Shown piece by piece: positions 1 to 9,312 of a stretch of 64,000 bases of DNA. The translations under genes were made by a program, and so were the position numbers. The DNA lies in NCBI GenBank assembly GCA_965279595.1, contig OZ257246.1, positions 248,001 through 312,000 on the forward strand, given 5' to 3'. Within the stretch, counting starts at the first letter, position 1. Every line of letters begins with the position of its first letter. The notes beneath the pieces were generated by a model, which had not been told where the DNA came from, made no database searches, and worked only from the letters and a program-made list of their open reading frames with translations. Source of the stretch: CAIKLP01 sp965279595. GTDB lineage: Bacteria > Bacteroidota > Bacteroidia > Sphingobacteriales > Sphingobacteriaceae.

Positions 1-4
1 TCAA

Positions 5-373
5 ATGACTAAAAAAGAAATTGCACAAAATTTTTTAATGCTATCAGCTAAAGGAAAATCACGAGAAGCATTCGATTTATATGTAAATGAAAACTTTATT
101 CATCACAATGTTTATTTCAAAGGTGATCGAAATACCTTGATGATTGCTATGGAAGAAAATGCAAAAATAAATCCTAATAAGATTTTTGAAATACAAAGGG
201 CATTGGAAGATGCTGATTTAGTAGCAGTGCATTCTCGTGTACAGCTAGCAAAAAACGAAGCGGAGATTGCTGTCATGCATATTTTCAAATTTGAAAATGA
301 TAAAATTAATGAGTTATGGGATTTTGGACAAGCATCTCCAGTAGATATGATAAATGAAAATGGTATGTTTTAA
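5..373 (+). CDS. SnoaL-like (NTF2-fold) protein
   Basis: This 122-residue protein has the size and pattern of the SnoaL-like/NTF2-like cone fold. It has an N-terminal helix (AQNFLMLSAKGK), an FIHHN strand near residue 31, and the typical ending FENDKINELWDFGQ, which resembles the F-DGKI-EHWD strand of the family. Members are small pocket proteins, some acting as isomerases or cyclases and many of unknown substrate. No partner gene indicates a substrate here. The start is the first ATG, four bases into the window, so an upstream extension cannot be excluded. The fold assignment is fairly secure; the reaction is unknown. Confidence 0.7.
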   Translation: MTKKEIAQNFLMLSAKGKSREAFDLYVNENFIHHNVYFKGDRNTLMIAMEENAKINPNKIFEIQRALEDADLVAVHSRVQLAKNEAEIAVMHIFKFENDKINELWDFGQASPVDMINENGMF

Positions 374-484
374 ATAGATTATTTTATAATAACAATTAAA
401 ATTTTGCTCAAAAAATTAAGAAACAATTAAATTAAAAAGAGTAGTCAAAACAAAAAATACTATAACTAAAATTGAAAAATTAAA

Positions 485-1039
485 ATGAACATTAAATTAA
501 ATTGGACAAAACTACAACCAGTATCCAATTTCCATATTTCCGAAGTGTATGGAGTTTATATTTGGGGTTTCCTTTTTGAAGAGGAATTCGTGCCTTACTA
601 TGTTGGCATTGCTTTTAAACATACTATTTCAAATAGAATATTTCAGCATGTTAATGACATATTAGGTGGTAAGTATTGTATTATTCACTCTAAAGACTTA
701 AGGGAATTTTACAAATTTAATAAGGACATGGTTTCTAATGATGAAAGAGGTCTTATTTATATTCCGAAATGGCCAAATGAATACTCTACTTTTCTAAAAA
801 AACGCAAAGAGCTATCGCCTCACATTGATAACATGATCGATAAAATGCATTTTACTTATTCAATACTTGGAAAAGAATTTCAAACAAAAAATGATTATGA
901 AATTGTTGAAAAGGCCTGTATCAATGCAATTGGAATTGAAAAACTTTGGAATAAAAGAGGTGGTTCAGTAGATGTTAAAATAATTGAAGTTGACGGTGAC
1001 ACAAGAGTCACTAAATTATTTAATAAATTCTTCATATAA
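485..1039 (+). CDS. GIY-YIG-like nuclease-fold protein
   Basis: I do not recognise a named family for these 184 residues, but the N-terminal third looks like a GIY-YIG domain. GVYIWG (residues 23-28) would supply the GIY strand, YYVGIA (38-43) the YIG strand, and SNRIFQH (49-55) the conserved arginine helix. Near residues 138-158, EIVEKACINAIGIEKLWN would supply the late glutamate and asparagine. The domain appears interrupted by about 80 residues between the arginine helix and the glutamate helix. GIY-YIG domains cut or repair DNA or act in restriction. The protein stands alone between two unrelated small genes, so no role can be inferred from context. Confidence 0.5.
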   Translation: MNIKLNWTKLQPVSNFHISEVYGVYIWGFLFEEEFVPYYVGIAFKHTISNRIFQHVNDILGGKYCIIHSKDLREFYKFNKDMVSNDERGLIYIPKWPNEYSTFLKKRKELSPHIDNMIDKMHFTYSILGKEFQTKNDYEIVEKACINAIGIEKLWNKRGGSVDVKIIEVDGDTRVTKLFNKFFI

Positions 1040-1144
1040 ATACCCACATAGAAAATCATTTCAAATATTTTAGTATAAAAATATTTCCTTTCTAAAATCA
1101 AAATATTAAATTCGATAAATAAAATATAAAACTTAGTCAAATAA

Positions 1145-1534
1145 ATGTTTAGTTTAGAAGAAATACTTGCTGCACATCAAAAAGTGAAATCTGGAGCTGA
1201 TTTTCCAAATTATATCAAAGAAATTAAAGCCTTAGGAGTTACACATTATGAAACCTCAGTAACTGATGGGCACAGCACTTTTTATGGCACAAACAATTAC
1301 AAAATAGAAGCACCTGCAAAATTTGAAATGGTTAAAATTACCACTATATCTAATAAAAAAAAATTCACAACTGAACTTTTGACTCATCAACAAGGCAAAA
1401 CTGATTTCTTAACTTTTATAAAAAGTTGCGCTGAATTTGGCATTGAAAAATGGGAAATAAATATGAGTCAGATGACCTGCACTTATTACGACAGAAAAGG
1501 TTTAGAAATTTTGATGGAATCTATTCCTCAATAA
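1145..1534 (+). CDS. DUF1398 family protein
   Basis: This 129-residue protein matches DUF1398 (the YbcV group, sometimes labelled phage envelope protein). It starts with a helix of the type MFSLEEILAAHQKVKSG, followed by FPNYIKEIKALGVTHYE, the block DGHSTFYG, and an ending with FGIEKWEINMSQMTCTYYD. The molecular function of the family is unknown. The phage label in databases is a naming legacy, and nothing around this gene is phage-like. The start ATG is unambiguous because the upstream bases are non-coding and AT-rich. Confidence 0.75.
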   Translation: MFSLEEILAAHQKVKSGADFPNYIKEIKALGVTHYETSVTDGHSTFYGTNNYKIEAPAKFEMVKITTISNKKKFTTELLTHQQGKTDFLTFIKSCAEFGIEKWEINMSQMTCTYYDRKGLEILMESIPQ

Positions 1535-1826
1535 ACTCTAATTTACATAATGCTGGTTTTAATTTAATAATTTGTTTCTCTCTAAAAATACAGAATTAAC
1601 GAATCCAAAAAAAACAATTAAAGTCCTATTGACTGATCTTTTCACAAATTAAAATTATAAAAAGTCGTATAAATCAAAAGGCTTCTTATATTGCATTATT
1701 GCAAGTACTTTCTTCCAATAATTTTATTTAAATTTGAATTGACGATTCCTAAGCCCAAACAAAGGAAACACCCAAATCGTCATACTTATTGCCATCACAC
1801 TTTTTTTTAACAACAATTCAGTCCCA

Positions 1827-3020
1827 ATGGAAAACAAAGAGAATTCAAAGATTTTGAAGCAAAGGTATATACCTACTGCTGAGTTTTACAGTCAAATAAT
1901 TGATAGTTTACAAGACTATTCCATTTTCACATTGGATAAAGAATTCAATATCAATAGTTGGAGTTCTGGTTCAACCAAAATATTTGGTTATGAAACAGAG
2001 GAAGTAATTGGAGAATCTTTCAATATTATTTTTACGGAAGAAGATTTAAAAAGTGATGTTCCGAGAAGGGAAATAGAAACTGCATTAAGAGAAGGCCGGG
2101 CTACCGATAATAGATGGCATATAGCTAAAGATAAAAGTTTGTTTTATGCCTATGGATTAGTGTTCCCATTAACTGGTTTAGATGGCGAACTTTTAGGTTA
2201 TGTCAAAATTTTACGCGACTTAACAGATCGGAAACAATCAGAAGATGCTATTAAAAAATATGTAATAGAATTAGAAGATTTAAATACACATAAGGAAAGT
2301 GTACTTGCTATACTTTCACATGACCTAAGGAGCCCACTTTCTGCAATAATAGGCACAGCTAAGTATCTTAAAAATAATTTCAAACAAATGAAACCTGAAG
2401 CTGTACAAGAAATGCTTGACTTACTTTATAAATCAACTACAGATGAATTGGATATGTTAGATTATTTAGTTGAATGGGCTAGAATCAAATATGCCTCTGA
2501 TGTTTTCTCTCCAACACAAATTATATTAACAGAATATATCAATAAAGTTTTTGAAACACTGAAGGAAACAGCTACAATTAATACAATTAATTTACATCAT
2601 ACCATTGAAGAAAACACTTCTGTATTTGCTGATGGGAAAATGCTTATATCTATAATTCAAAACATTGTATCCAATGCTATTAAACATACTGAAAAAGGAG
2701 GCTCAATAAACATTTCAGCTAAAACAATGGAAGATAAAATTATTGTGCAAGTGAAAGATACTGGCATAGGGATGTCACAAGAAATTATTGAAAAACTTTT
2801 TACACCACAAATGAAAACACTTTCAGAAACCAGGAAAAAAAATAAAGGAGCTGGAATTGGTTTATTGTTAGTGAAAGGTTTTTTAGAAAAAAATGGTGGA
2901 GAAATTTGGGTAGAAAGCACAGAAGGCGAAGGCTCCTCTTTCTATTTCACACTACCAATCGAGAAACCCCTTTATAAAATTGGCAGCTCTGATGAAATCA
3001 TGTTTGATGAAAGTGCATAG
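1827..3020 (+). CDS. PAS-domain sensor histidine kinase
   Basis: This 397-residue protein has one PAS domain (about 19-135, including FGYETEEVIGES), a short coiled linker, and a HisKA dimerisation helix with the phospho-acceptor in SHDLRSPL (His about 164). The HATPase domain has N-box NIVSNAIKHT, D-box DTGIGM and G-box GAGIGLLLVKGF. No transmembrane segment is visible, so it should sense a cytoplasmic signal. No response regulator directly follows; the next operon carries its own kinase-regulator pair. It is therefore an orphan kinase, possibly feeding the adjacent KdpE-like regulator. A 7-bp inverted repeat (1741-1747 with 1775-1781) lies in the upstream gap. Confidence 0.9.
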   Translation: MENKENSKILKQRYIPTAEFYSQIIDSLQDYSIFTLDKEFNINSWSSGSTKIFGYETEEVIGESFNIIFTEEDLKSDVPRREIETALREGRATDNRWHIAKDKSLFYAYGLVFPLTGLDGELLGYVKILRDLTDRKQSEDAIKKYVIELEDLNTHKESVLAILSHDLRSPLSAIIGTAKYLKNNFKQMKPEAVQEMLDLLYKSTTDELDMLDYLVEWARIKYASDVFSPTQIILTEYINKVFETLKETATINTINLHHTIEENTSVFADGKMLISIIQNIVSNAIKHTEKGGSINISAKTMEDKIIVQVKDTGIGMSQEIIEKLFTPQMKTLSETRKKNKGAGIGLLLVKGFLEKNGGEIWVESTEGEGSSFYFTLPIEKPLYKIGSSDEIMFDESA

Positions 3021-3139
3021 CTTCTTGATTATGTAAATAATCCTTAAAGCATGTGAATTATCAGGTACTTTGATGTTTTTATAAAATCTTTATAACTTAT
3101 TATCTAAATTTGCTATCTCTCTGATTTAACCATTTACTT

Positions 3140-4210
3140 GTGAATAGCAAAAAGTACAGTATCGGCAATCAATTTATCCTAAGTATTGCTTTGGTTTTAT
3201 TGACTTCTATTGCTTGCTTTTTTTTCTCTCATATTGTTGGGTATAAAACGGTTGCCTTACTTTTACTACTAGCTGTTTCAGTTGCTGCAATGCTGTTTGA
3301 CATTTTACCAGTTTTAATCGCTGCTATTTTAAGCGCTCTAATTTGGAATTTCTTTTTCATCCCTCCTATTTTAACTTTTCATATTGATAATGTAGAAGAT
3401 CTGTTGATGTTTTTCTTATACTTTGTGATAGCTTTGGTAAATGCAGTTTTAACATTTAAAATCAGAAAAGTAGAATCAAAAGCAAGAGATAAAGAAGAGA
3501 AAGAAAATAGCATTAAACTCTATAACACCCTGCTAAATTCACTGTCACATGAATTACGTACACCCATATCAACTATTATTGGTGCAGTGGATACGCTAAA
3601 AGAAAACAAAGACAAAATTTCAAACAATAATCAAAATGAACTATTGAATCAAATTGACATTGCTAGCATTCGTTTGAATAGGCAAGTAGAAAACTTATTG
3701 AACATGAGTAGACTTGAAACTGGAATGTTAAAACTGAATTTAGATTGGTGTGATACCAATGAACTTATCAATTCAGTGATTCAAAAACTATCTTTATCAC
3801 ATACACAAACTATTATCTTTGAACCAAACGAAAAATTACCATTGTATAAATTGGATAGAGGATTGATAGAACAAGTACTTCAAAATTTATTGCACAATGC
3901 TATTAACTATACACCTGATAATTCCACAATTATAATTATTGCATCTCAACATAATGATAATTGTGTAATCAGTATTTCAGATAATGGAATTGGAATTCCT
4001 GAATCTGAATTAAAATATTTGTTTGATAAATTTTACAGAATACCACAAAGTAAAACAGGCGGAAGTGGGCTTGGATTATCCATAGTGAAAGGGTTTGTTG
4101 AGGCACATCATGGCAAGATTAAAGTAGAAAATAATATTCATTCAGGTGTTACTTTTACTGTTGAGATACCTGCCGAAGCTTCTTACATAAATAATTTAAA
4201 AAATGAGTAA
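3140..4210 (+). CDS. kdpD: KdpD-type sensor kinase lacking the N-terminal KdpD/USP domains
   Basis: This 356-residue membrane kinase corresponds to the C-terminal half of KdpD. It has four closely spaced transmembrane helices (about 13-107, DUF4118 type), a coiled linker, HisKA with SHELRTPI (His about 136), N-box NLLHNAINYTP, D-box DNGIGIPE and G-box GSGLGLSIVKGF. Full-length KdpD proteins are about 900 residues and carry a KdpD domain and a universal stress domain, both absent here. It starts with GTG at 3140. The reading frame overlaps the downstream kdpE-like gene by 8 bp, so the two are translationally coupled. KdpD senses potassium limitation or turgor. The gene after kdpE is kup rather than kdpFABC, which suggests rewired control of a constitutive-type transporter. 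Confidence 0.88.
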   Translation: MNSKKYSIGNQFILSIALVLLTSIACFFFSHIVGYKTVALLLLLAVSVAAMLFDILPVLIAAILSALIWNFFFIPPILTFHIDNVEDLLMFFLYFVIALVNAVLTFKIRKVESKARDKEEKENSIKLYNTLLNSLSHELRTPISTIIGAVDTLKENKDKISNNNQNELLNQIDIASIRLNRQVENLLNMSRLETGMLKLNLDWCDTNELINSVIQKLSLSHTQTIIFEPNEKLPLYKLDRGLIEQVLQNLLHNAINYTPDNSTIIIIASQHNDNCVISISDNGIGIPESELKYLFDKFYRIPQSKTGGSGLGLSIVKGFVEAHHGKIKVENNIHSGVTFTVEIPAEASYINNLKNE

Positions 4211-4880
4211 GGCAGAAATATTAATCATTGATGATGAACCACAAATTAGAAAGTTGCTTGAAATAACATTAGAAAGCAATGATTATAAAGTGTGGCAAGC
4301 TGAAACAGGCAAGGCTGGAATTGTAATGGCAGCCAATCATCCTCCTGAATTGATTTTACTTGATATTGGTTTACCTGATAAAAGTGGTCATGAAATATTA
4401 AAAGAATTAAGAACTTGGTATAATAAATCCATCATTATTTTATCTGTTCAAAATAATGAAGAAGATATTGTTTCTGCTTTAGACAATGGAGCAACTGACT
4501 ACTTAACTAAACCATTTAGAACAGCTGAATTATTAGCTAGAATACGTTCAGCCATACGAAGCAATCAAACTATACAAACAGAGCAAAAAATTATTTGTGG
4601 AGACTTATCAATTGATTTATCTGCAAGAGTTGTGCACAAAAATCAAGAACTATTAAAACTAACCGCTACAGAGTTTAATTTATTAGCATTATTTGCTAAA
4701 AATGAAGGGAGGGTTTTAACACATCAGTTTATTCTAAAAGAAATTTGGGGAGTTGGCTCTCAAACTGAAACACAATACTTACGGGTATTTGTTGGCACTC
4801 TACGAAAAAAAATTGAAAGCAATCCAAATCAACCTCAGCATATTTTTACTGAAAGTGGTGTAGGATATCGTTTCATATAA
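4203..4880 (+). CDS. kdpE: KdpE-type response regulator (OmpR family)
   Basis: This 225-residue regulator has a receiver domain (1-120) with the acidic pair D10-D11, phospho-acceptor D54 in LLDIGLPD, and K103 in LTKPF. A winged-helix DNA-binding domain follows (about 130-225), ending TQTEQK to HIFTESGVGYRFI, typical of OmpR/KdpE. It overlaps the kinase gene by 8 bp, so the pair is cognate. KdpE normally activates kdpFABC, which is not in this window. The obvious local target is the kup gene starting about 90 bp downstream. A weak inverted repeat (CTATCT...AGATAG, 4913-4936) in the gap could be an operator, but this is speculative. Confidence 0.92.
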   Translation: MSKAEILIIDDEPQIRKLLEITLESNDYKVWQAETGKAGIVMAANHPPELILLDIGLPDKSGHEILKELRTWYNKSIIILSVQNNEEDIVSALDNGATDYLTKPFRTAELLARIRSAIRSNQTIQTEQKIICGDLSIDLSARVVHKNQELLKLTATEFNLLALFAKNEGRVLTHQFILKEIWGVGSQTETQYLRVFVGTLRKKIESNPNQPQHIFTESGVGYRFI

Positions 4881-4972
4881 ATTAATCTTTATATTTTCTT
4901 TATAAAAATCATTCTATCTTTTATTAATTACAGATAGCATTCATTGCAATTTTGCTCCATCAAATTTGTGAT

Positions 4973-6922
4973 ATGGATAAAATAAAATCTGGACTGAATG
5001 GAAAAGTAACTGCAGCCTCTCTTTTAGTTGCTCTCGGGATTATCTACGGAGATATTGGTACGAGTCCGCTGTATGTTTTAAAAGCAATTATTTCTGATCG
5101 AACCATTAACGAAGCACTTGTATTTGGTGGTATATCATGCATATTTTGGACTTTAGTATTACAGACCACTATAAAATATATTTGGCTCACTTTAAAAGCA
5201 GATAATGATGGTGAAGGTGGGATATTTTCTTTGTATGCATTGGTTCGTAGGTACAGTAAATATTTAGTTATCCCAACAATCCTAGGTGCTACTACTCTTT
5301 TAGCTGATGGAATTATTACTCCGCCCATTTCTGTTGCATCTGCAGTTGAGGGCTTAACAATGATCAAGGGGTTTGAGCACATTCCTACTGTACCTATAGT
5401 AGTAGTCATACTTTCACTTTTATTTTTCTTTCAACGTTTTGGTACTCAAAAAGTGGGAAGTGTATTTGGTCCAATCATGGTAGTTTGGTTCATCATGCTT
5501 TTCACAATTGGATTTACTCAAATATTACATTTCCCTTCAGTAATCAAAGCACTAAATCCACATTATGCCTATCAATTATTAGTTGAATACCCTAAAGGAT
5601 TTTGGTTACTCGGGGCAGTATTCCTTGCAACCACAGGTGCAGAAGCTCTGTATTCTGACTTAGGACATTGCGGAAGAAAAAATATACGCATAACATGGGT
5701 GTTTGTGAAAATTGCTTTGGTGGTAAATTATTTAGGGCAAGCAGCATGGGTGATGCATCAAGGTCAATCAACATTGAACGGAAGAAATCCATTTTTCGAA
5801 ATGATGCCACAATGGTTTTTATTGGGAGGCATTGCAATTGCAACTGTAGCAACAATCATTGCTTCTCAAGCTTTGATAAGTGGAAGTTATACTTTGATAA
5901 GTGAGGCCATGAATTTAAATTTTTGGCCAAGAGTAGCTGTTAGGCAACCTTCTGAAACCAAAGGACAAATCTATATCCCTAGTGTAAATAATATACTATG
6001 GGTAGGTTGTATTGCGATGATATTGTACTTCCAATCATCAACACATATGGAAGCAGCTTATGGATTTTCTATAACCATTACTATGATGATGACAACCGTT
6101 TTACTTAGCTACTTTTTAATCTACAAACTCAAATGGAATAAATTATTTGTGATTGCATTATTATTACTTTTTGCAACTGTTGAAACATCTTTCTTCATTG
6201 CCAATGTAGCTAAGATTAAAGAGAGGTGGATGTTTTTATTTTTCGAGTTATTTATTTTCATGACTATGTATATTTGGTATTATGCTCGAAAAATAAATAA
6301 TCGATTTACAAAATTTGTGGATTTAGGAAAATATGCAGGGCAATTAACTGAGCTTAGTAATGATGAGCAAATTCCAAAATTTGCTACCCATTTAATTTAT
6401 CTTACTAAAGCTGATAGAAGACATGAAGTAGAAGAAAAAATTATCAATTCTATATTTTCAAAAAAACCTAAAAGAGCTGATGTGTATTGGTTCTTACACA
6501 TCAATAGAACGGAGCAACCCTATACATTATCTTATGATCTTTCTGAATTAGTTGATGATAAAGTAATAAAAATTAACATTAATGTTGGATTTAGAATACA
6601 ACCTAAAACAGAATTATATTTTAAAAAAATAGTCCAAGAATTGGTAATTAAAAAAGAATTGAACCTTCACATTCGTGCAGATGGTTCAACAAAATACAAC
6701 TCCGAACCAGATTTCAAATTTGTTGTCATCGAAAAATTCCTATCTGTAGAAAATGAGTTCGCATTGAAAGAAGGTATTTTACTTAATTCCTATTTCTTCC
6801 TCAAACGTTTAGGATTGCGTGATGAAAAAGCATTTGGCTTAGATAAAAGCGATGTAATTATAGAGCAAATACCATTAGTCTATCAACCTATTAATCAAAT
6901 TGAATTAACCCGTAATTATTAA
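4973..6922 (+). CDS. kup: Kup/Trk-type potassium:proton symporter
   Basis: The product (about 649 residues) is a Kup (KUP/HAK) potassium transporter. It begins with the family signature LGIIYGDIGTSPLYVLKAII, has about 12 transmembrane helices up to residue 440, motifs GEGGIFSLYALVRR and TGAEALYSDLGHCG, and a cytoplasmic C-terminal domain of roughly 200 residues. Kup imports K+ with protons across the inner membrane. An ATG 21 bases further upstream (4952) is in frame, but the start MDKIKSG at 4973 fits other Kup proteins better. The gene sits four bases before a BBP2 porin gene and just after kdpDE. This implies a potassium-uptake operon in which Kup replaces the KdpFABC pump. Confidence 0.95.
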   Translation: MDKIKSGLNGKVTAASLLVALGIIYGDIGTSPLYVLKAIISDRTINEALVFGGISCIFWTLVLQTTIKYIWLTLKADNDGEGGIFSLYALVRRYSKYLVIPTILGATTLLADGIITPPISVASAVEGLTMIKGFEHIPTVPIVVVILSLLFFFQRFGTQKVGSVFGPIMVVWFIMLFTIGFTQILHFPSVIKALNPHYAYQLLVEYPKGFWLLGAVFLATTGAEALYSDLGHCGRKNIRITWVFVKIALVVNYLGQAAWVMHQGQSTLNGRNPFFEMMPQWFLLGGIAIATVATIIASQALISGSYTLISEAMNLNFWPRVAVRQPSETKGQIYIPSVNNILWVGCIAMILYFQSSTHMEAAYGFSITITMMMTTVLLSYFLIYKLKWNKLFVIALLLLFATVETSFFIANVAKIKERWMFLFFELFIFMTMYIWYYARKINNRFTKFVDLGKYAGQLTELSNDEQIPKFATHLIYLTKADRRHEVEEKIINSIFSKKPKRADVYWFLHINRTEQPYTLSYDLSELVDDKVIKININVGFRIQPKTELYFKKIVQELVIKKELNLHIRADGSTKYNSEPDFKFVVIEKFLSVENEFALKEGILLNSYFFLKRLGLRDEKAFGLDKSDVIIEQIPLVYQPINQIELTRNY

Positions 6923-6926
6923 AAAA

Positions 6927-8402
6927 ATGAAATTAATTTTAATCATCACAAGCCTGTTTATTTGCTTTCAATCTAATGCTCAAACAATATCTACGCAAGA
7001 AAAGCAAGAACTAATTAATCAAATAAAAAAGGAAATTATTGATAGCTTGAACAAACCTAGTCCAACAATAATTGACAGCTCAGTAAAAGAAGTTGTAGCT
7101 GTAAACATGCAAAAGGGAGAGCCCTTTGAAGGCATTGACATGACTTGGCAAAATGGAAGTGATAGGCGAACGGAGAATATTTGGAAAGACCTTAAATATT
7201 TTACACCAAGTATTTTTATTGATGTGAACTACACGTATTCCTTACAAAATCCGAATGACAATACCGTAGTCGGTTCAACAGCATTAACCAGAAATAATGA
7301 AGTACAACTTTCTGCATTACACTTTGGTGGCGACTTTTACTACAAGGGTGCTAGAGCAAGAATGATGACTCAGTTTGGAACTCGTTCTCAAGTGGTTCCT
7401 CGTAATGATTATAGTCCTTACAGAGGACAATACCAATTGGCAAATGTGTATCGCTATTTAAGTGAAGCATATGCAGGCTATCACATCAATAAGTTTTATG
7501 GAATTAATATTGATGCTGGTTTGTTCATGTCATACATTGGATTAAATTCTTTTTATCAAGCAGAAAATTGGGAATACCAAGCATCTTTTACATCAGATAA
7601 TACCCCTTGGTTTTTTAACGGTGTAAGATTGCAAATACATCCAACCAAACATTTAAAAATAGAACCTTGGATTATCAATGGTTGGCAGAGCTATGGTAAA
7701 TTTAATTCCATGCCAGGTATCGGTGGAAATATTACATGGGTTCCCAACAATAATTTAAAACTATTAACCAATAATTATTATGGTACAGATGCAGCTGGCA
7801 TTCCGAAAAGAAAAAGATTTCATTCAGATAATAGTTTATTAGTTAGGTATTATCATAAATCAAATTCAAATGGAATTACAAAAATGGCGTTCTCCCTAAC
7901 TGCTGATATTGGTTTTGAAAAAGGTGGAGGTGTGAATGGTTTTAAAGATGGTGACAGCACACATGGACCTGCACAATATTTTGTAAGTGCTATGTTTTAT
8001 AATCGAATTTGGTTTGCCAAAAATAAATTTGCTTGGACCATAGGTGGTGGCATGATGACTAATCCTGGGCGTTACTTGGTTTTGTATCCAACTGGGCAAG
8101 CAAGTCCTTTGCCTAATCCAAACAACCCTACACAAACTGAAGGAACTTTTCCCTTTAGCGCAAGTCCAGGCGATCAATTTTCTGGCTGGGATTGCTCAAC
8201 TAACCTTGACTTCATGCCCAATCAAAGTATTACTTTCAGAATTGAATATGTTTATAGAAACTCAAGCGTACCTTATTTTGCAGGGAAGGGAGGAGTTACT
8301 TCACAAACAGGTTATGCAACTTCCGTATTAGATCCCAACTGGCGCCCTGACTTAGTTAAATCAGAAAGTAGGATGGTGGTTGCGATGTTGTTTAGACTTT
8401 AA
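6927..8402 (+). CDS. BBP2-type outer-membrane beta-barrel porin
   Basis: This 491-residue protein has a signal peptide (MKLILIITSLFICFQSNAQ), a short charged helical region (about 22-45), and then a long beta-rich barrel. Typical blocks are GINIDAGLFMSYIGLNSFYQ, NTPWFFNGVRLQIHPT and a C-terminal strand ending in phenylalanine-rich MVVAMLFRL. The pattern matches the putative beta-barrel porin-2 (OmpL-like, BBP2) family. In Bacteroidota these proteins are often found next to potassium-transport genes. It lies 4 bp after kup, so it is almost certainly in the same operon and may let K+ or other small solutes cross the outer membrane. The substrate is inferred from context only. Confidence 0.8.
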   Translation: MKLILIITSLFICFQSNAQTISTQEKQELINQIKKEIIDSLNKPSPTIIDSSVKEVVAVNMQKGEPFEGIDMTWQNGSDRRTENIWKDLKYFTPSIFIDVNYTYSLQNPNDNTVVGSTALTRNNEVQLSALHFGGDFYYKGARARMMTQFGTRSQVVPRNDYSPYRGQYQLANVYRYLSEAYAGYHINKFYGINIDAGLFMSYIGLNSFYQAENWEYQASFTSDNTPWFFNGVRLQIHPTKHLKIEPWIINGWQSYGKFNSMPGIGGNITWVPNNNLKLLTNNYYGTDAAGIPKRKRFHSDNSLLVRYYHKSNSNGITKMAFSLTADIGFEKGGGVNGFKDGDSTHGPAQYFVSAMFYNRIWFAKNKFAWTIGGGMMTNPGRYLVLYPTGQASPLPNPNNPTQTEGTFPFSASPGDQFSGWDCSTNLDFMPNQSITFRIEYVYRNSSVPYFAGKGGVTSQTGYATSVLDPNWRPDLVKSESRMVVAMLFRL

Positions 8403-8440
8403 CTTTCATTAGTTTGCTGGGGAGATTTGTGCTTTGAAAA

Positions 8441-8540
8441 ATTATGAATTTTAAATTTTAAATTTTGAATGTTAATTAAAAAAATGTTGAACATGAAAGA
8501 AATTATGAATTTTGAATTTTGAATGTCAATTAAAAAAATG
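8441..8540 (+). repeat. Two copies of a dispersed heptad-containing repeat unit
   Basis: Two units run from ATTATGAATTTT to AATTAAAAAAATG: 8441-8486 (46 bp) and 8502-8540 (39 bp). They differ by exactly one 7-bp module (AATTTTA/G). A third unit of 46 bp with the same ends lies at 26293-26338. The internal period of 7 and shared flanks show copying rather than chance AT-richness. Confidence 0.7.
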
Positions 8541-8748
8541 ATAAATTTTAAATTGGCAATTAGGTTGGTAATTGAGTTTAACTTATTAATTAGAAACTGA
8601 ATTTTAGATTATGCTTAAGTTAGGAATGAATTTTGTATTTATAAATTTCAATTTTGATACTATCAGAATTACAATAAGTACATTTCATAGCTAATGCAAA
8701 TTGAACAAAAGAGTATTAAAAACATTTATTCTTGCATTAAATCATTGT

Positions 8749-8786
8749 GAAAAAATAAATGCGGCGAATATATTCACCGCATTTAT
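8749..8786 (-). terminator. Intrinsic terminator for the minus-strand membrane protein
   Basis: A 32-nt near-perfect palindrome (8755-8786) has arms ATAAATGCGG and CCGCATTTAT around a central GAATATATTC. On the minus strand it is followed by a run of six U. It lies about 100 bp beyond the stop codon at 8884. Confidence 0.75.
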
Positions 8787-8883
8787 GAAATGTAATTCTA
8801 TTTTAAAATTTAGAAACAGATACTTAATGATTAATCTTTTACTCAAGTTCTAATCTGAACACTACCGAAAACTACAAAGACAT

Positions 8884-9273
8884 TTAATAAAGATGAATTA
8901 TTATTCCAGTAATAAAAAATGAGGCCATCATAATAAACAAGGATGTTAAAATTACAATAACAAAAACAACATATCTTAACACTCCTGGTTTATTATTATT
9001 ATTAATTATTTCAATTTGCTTAATATTAGTATAATAAATATCAATTAGTTTTTCAGATAAGAAAAAAGAAATAGCTAATCCCATACCAATTAATATTTTC
9101 AAGTCGATTTTAAAGGAAATCAAAAATAAAATACAACTAATTACCATTACCAATAACCCACTCAATAAAGGGAATAATAAATAATTTAATACCCATATTG
9201 TTGTTTTCTTTGCATTAATATTATTATTTACAGACCAAAAAATATTTAAATAAATTTTATCGAGTAATTCCAT
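8884..9273 (-). CDS. Hypothetical small integral membrane protein
   Basis: I do not recognise this 129-residue protein. It has three or four hydrophobic segments (about 27-50, 57-73, 100-125) separated by a hydrophilic stretch with NNNNKPG around residue 92, so it should be an inner-membrane protein. It has no signal peptide and no recognisable catalytic motif. It is monocistronic, ends in a strong terminator, and starts about 40 bp after the end of the osmC-like gene on the same strand. Base composition is even more AT-rich than its neighbours, consistent with a recently acquired or poorly constrained gene. Confidence 0.6.
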   Translation of the reverse strand: MELLDKIYLNIFWSVNNNINAKKTTIWVLNYLLFPLLSGLLVMVISCILFLISFKIDLKILIGMGLAISFFLSEKLIDIYYTNIKQIEIINNNNKPGVLRYVVFVIVILTSLFIMMASFFITGIIIHLY

Positions 9274-9312
9274 ATTATTCTATTCTTCCCAATAAATAAT
9301 AAGTATTCTCTC

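Larger units (their letters stand above)
8403..8883. other. 481-bp intergenic region
   Basis: No credible coding region is present between the convergent bbp2 and membrane-protein genes. The region holds two copies of a short AT-rich repeat unit (8441-8486 and 8502-8540), further degenerate AATTTTA/AATTTTG heptads up to about 8600, and a 32-nt hairpin (8755-8786) that works as a terminator for the minus-strand gene. Confidence 0.8.

Noticed and set aside
895..1140. 81-codon minus-strand ORF
   Set aside because: It overlaps the GIY-YIG-like gene and low-complexity AT sequence; it has no start context or motif.
1741..1781. Terminator or riboswitch before the PAS kinase
   Set aside because: The 7-bp arms have a 27-nt loop, and the T run lies about 20 nt later rather than directly after the stem.
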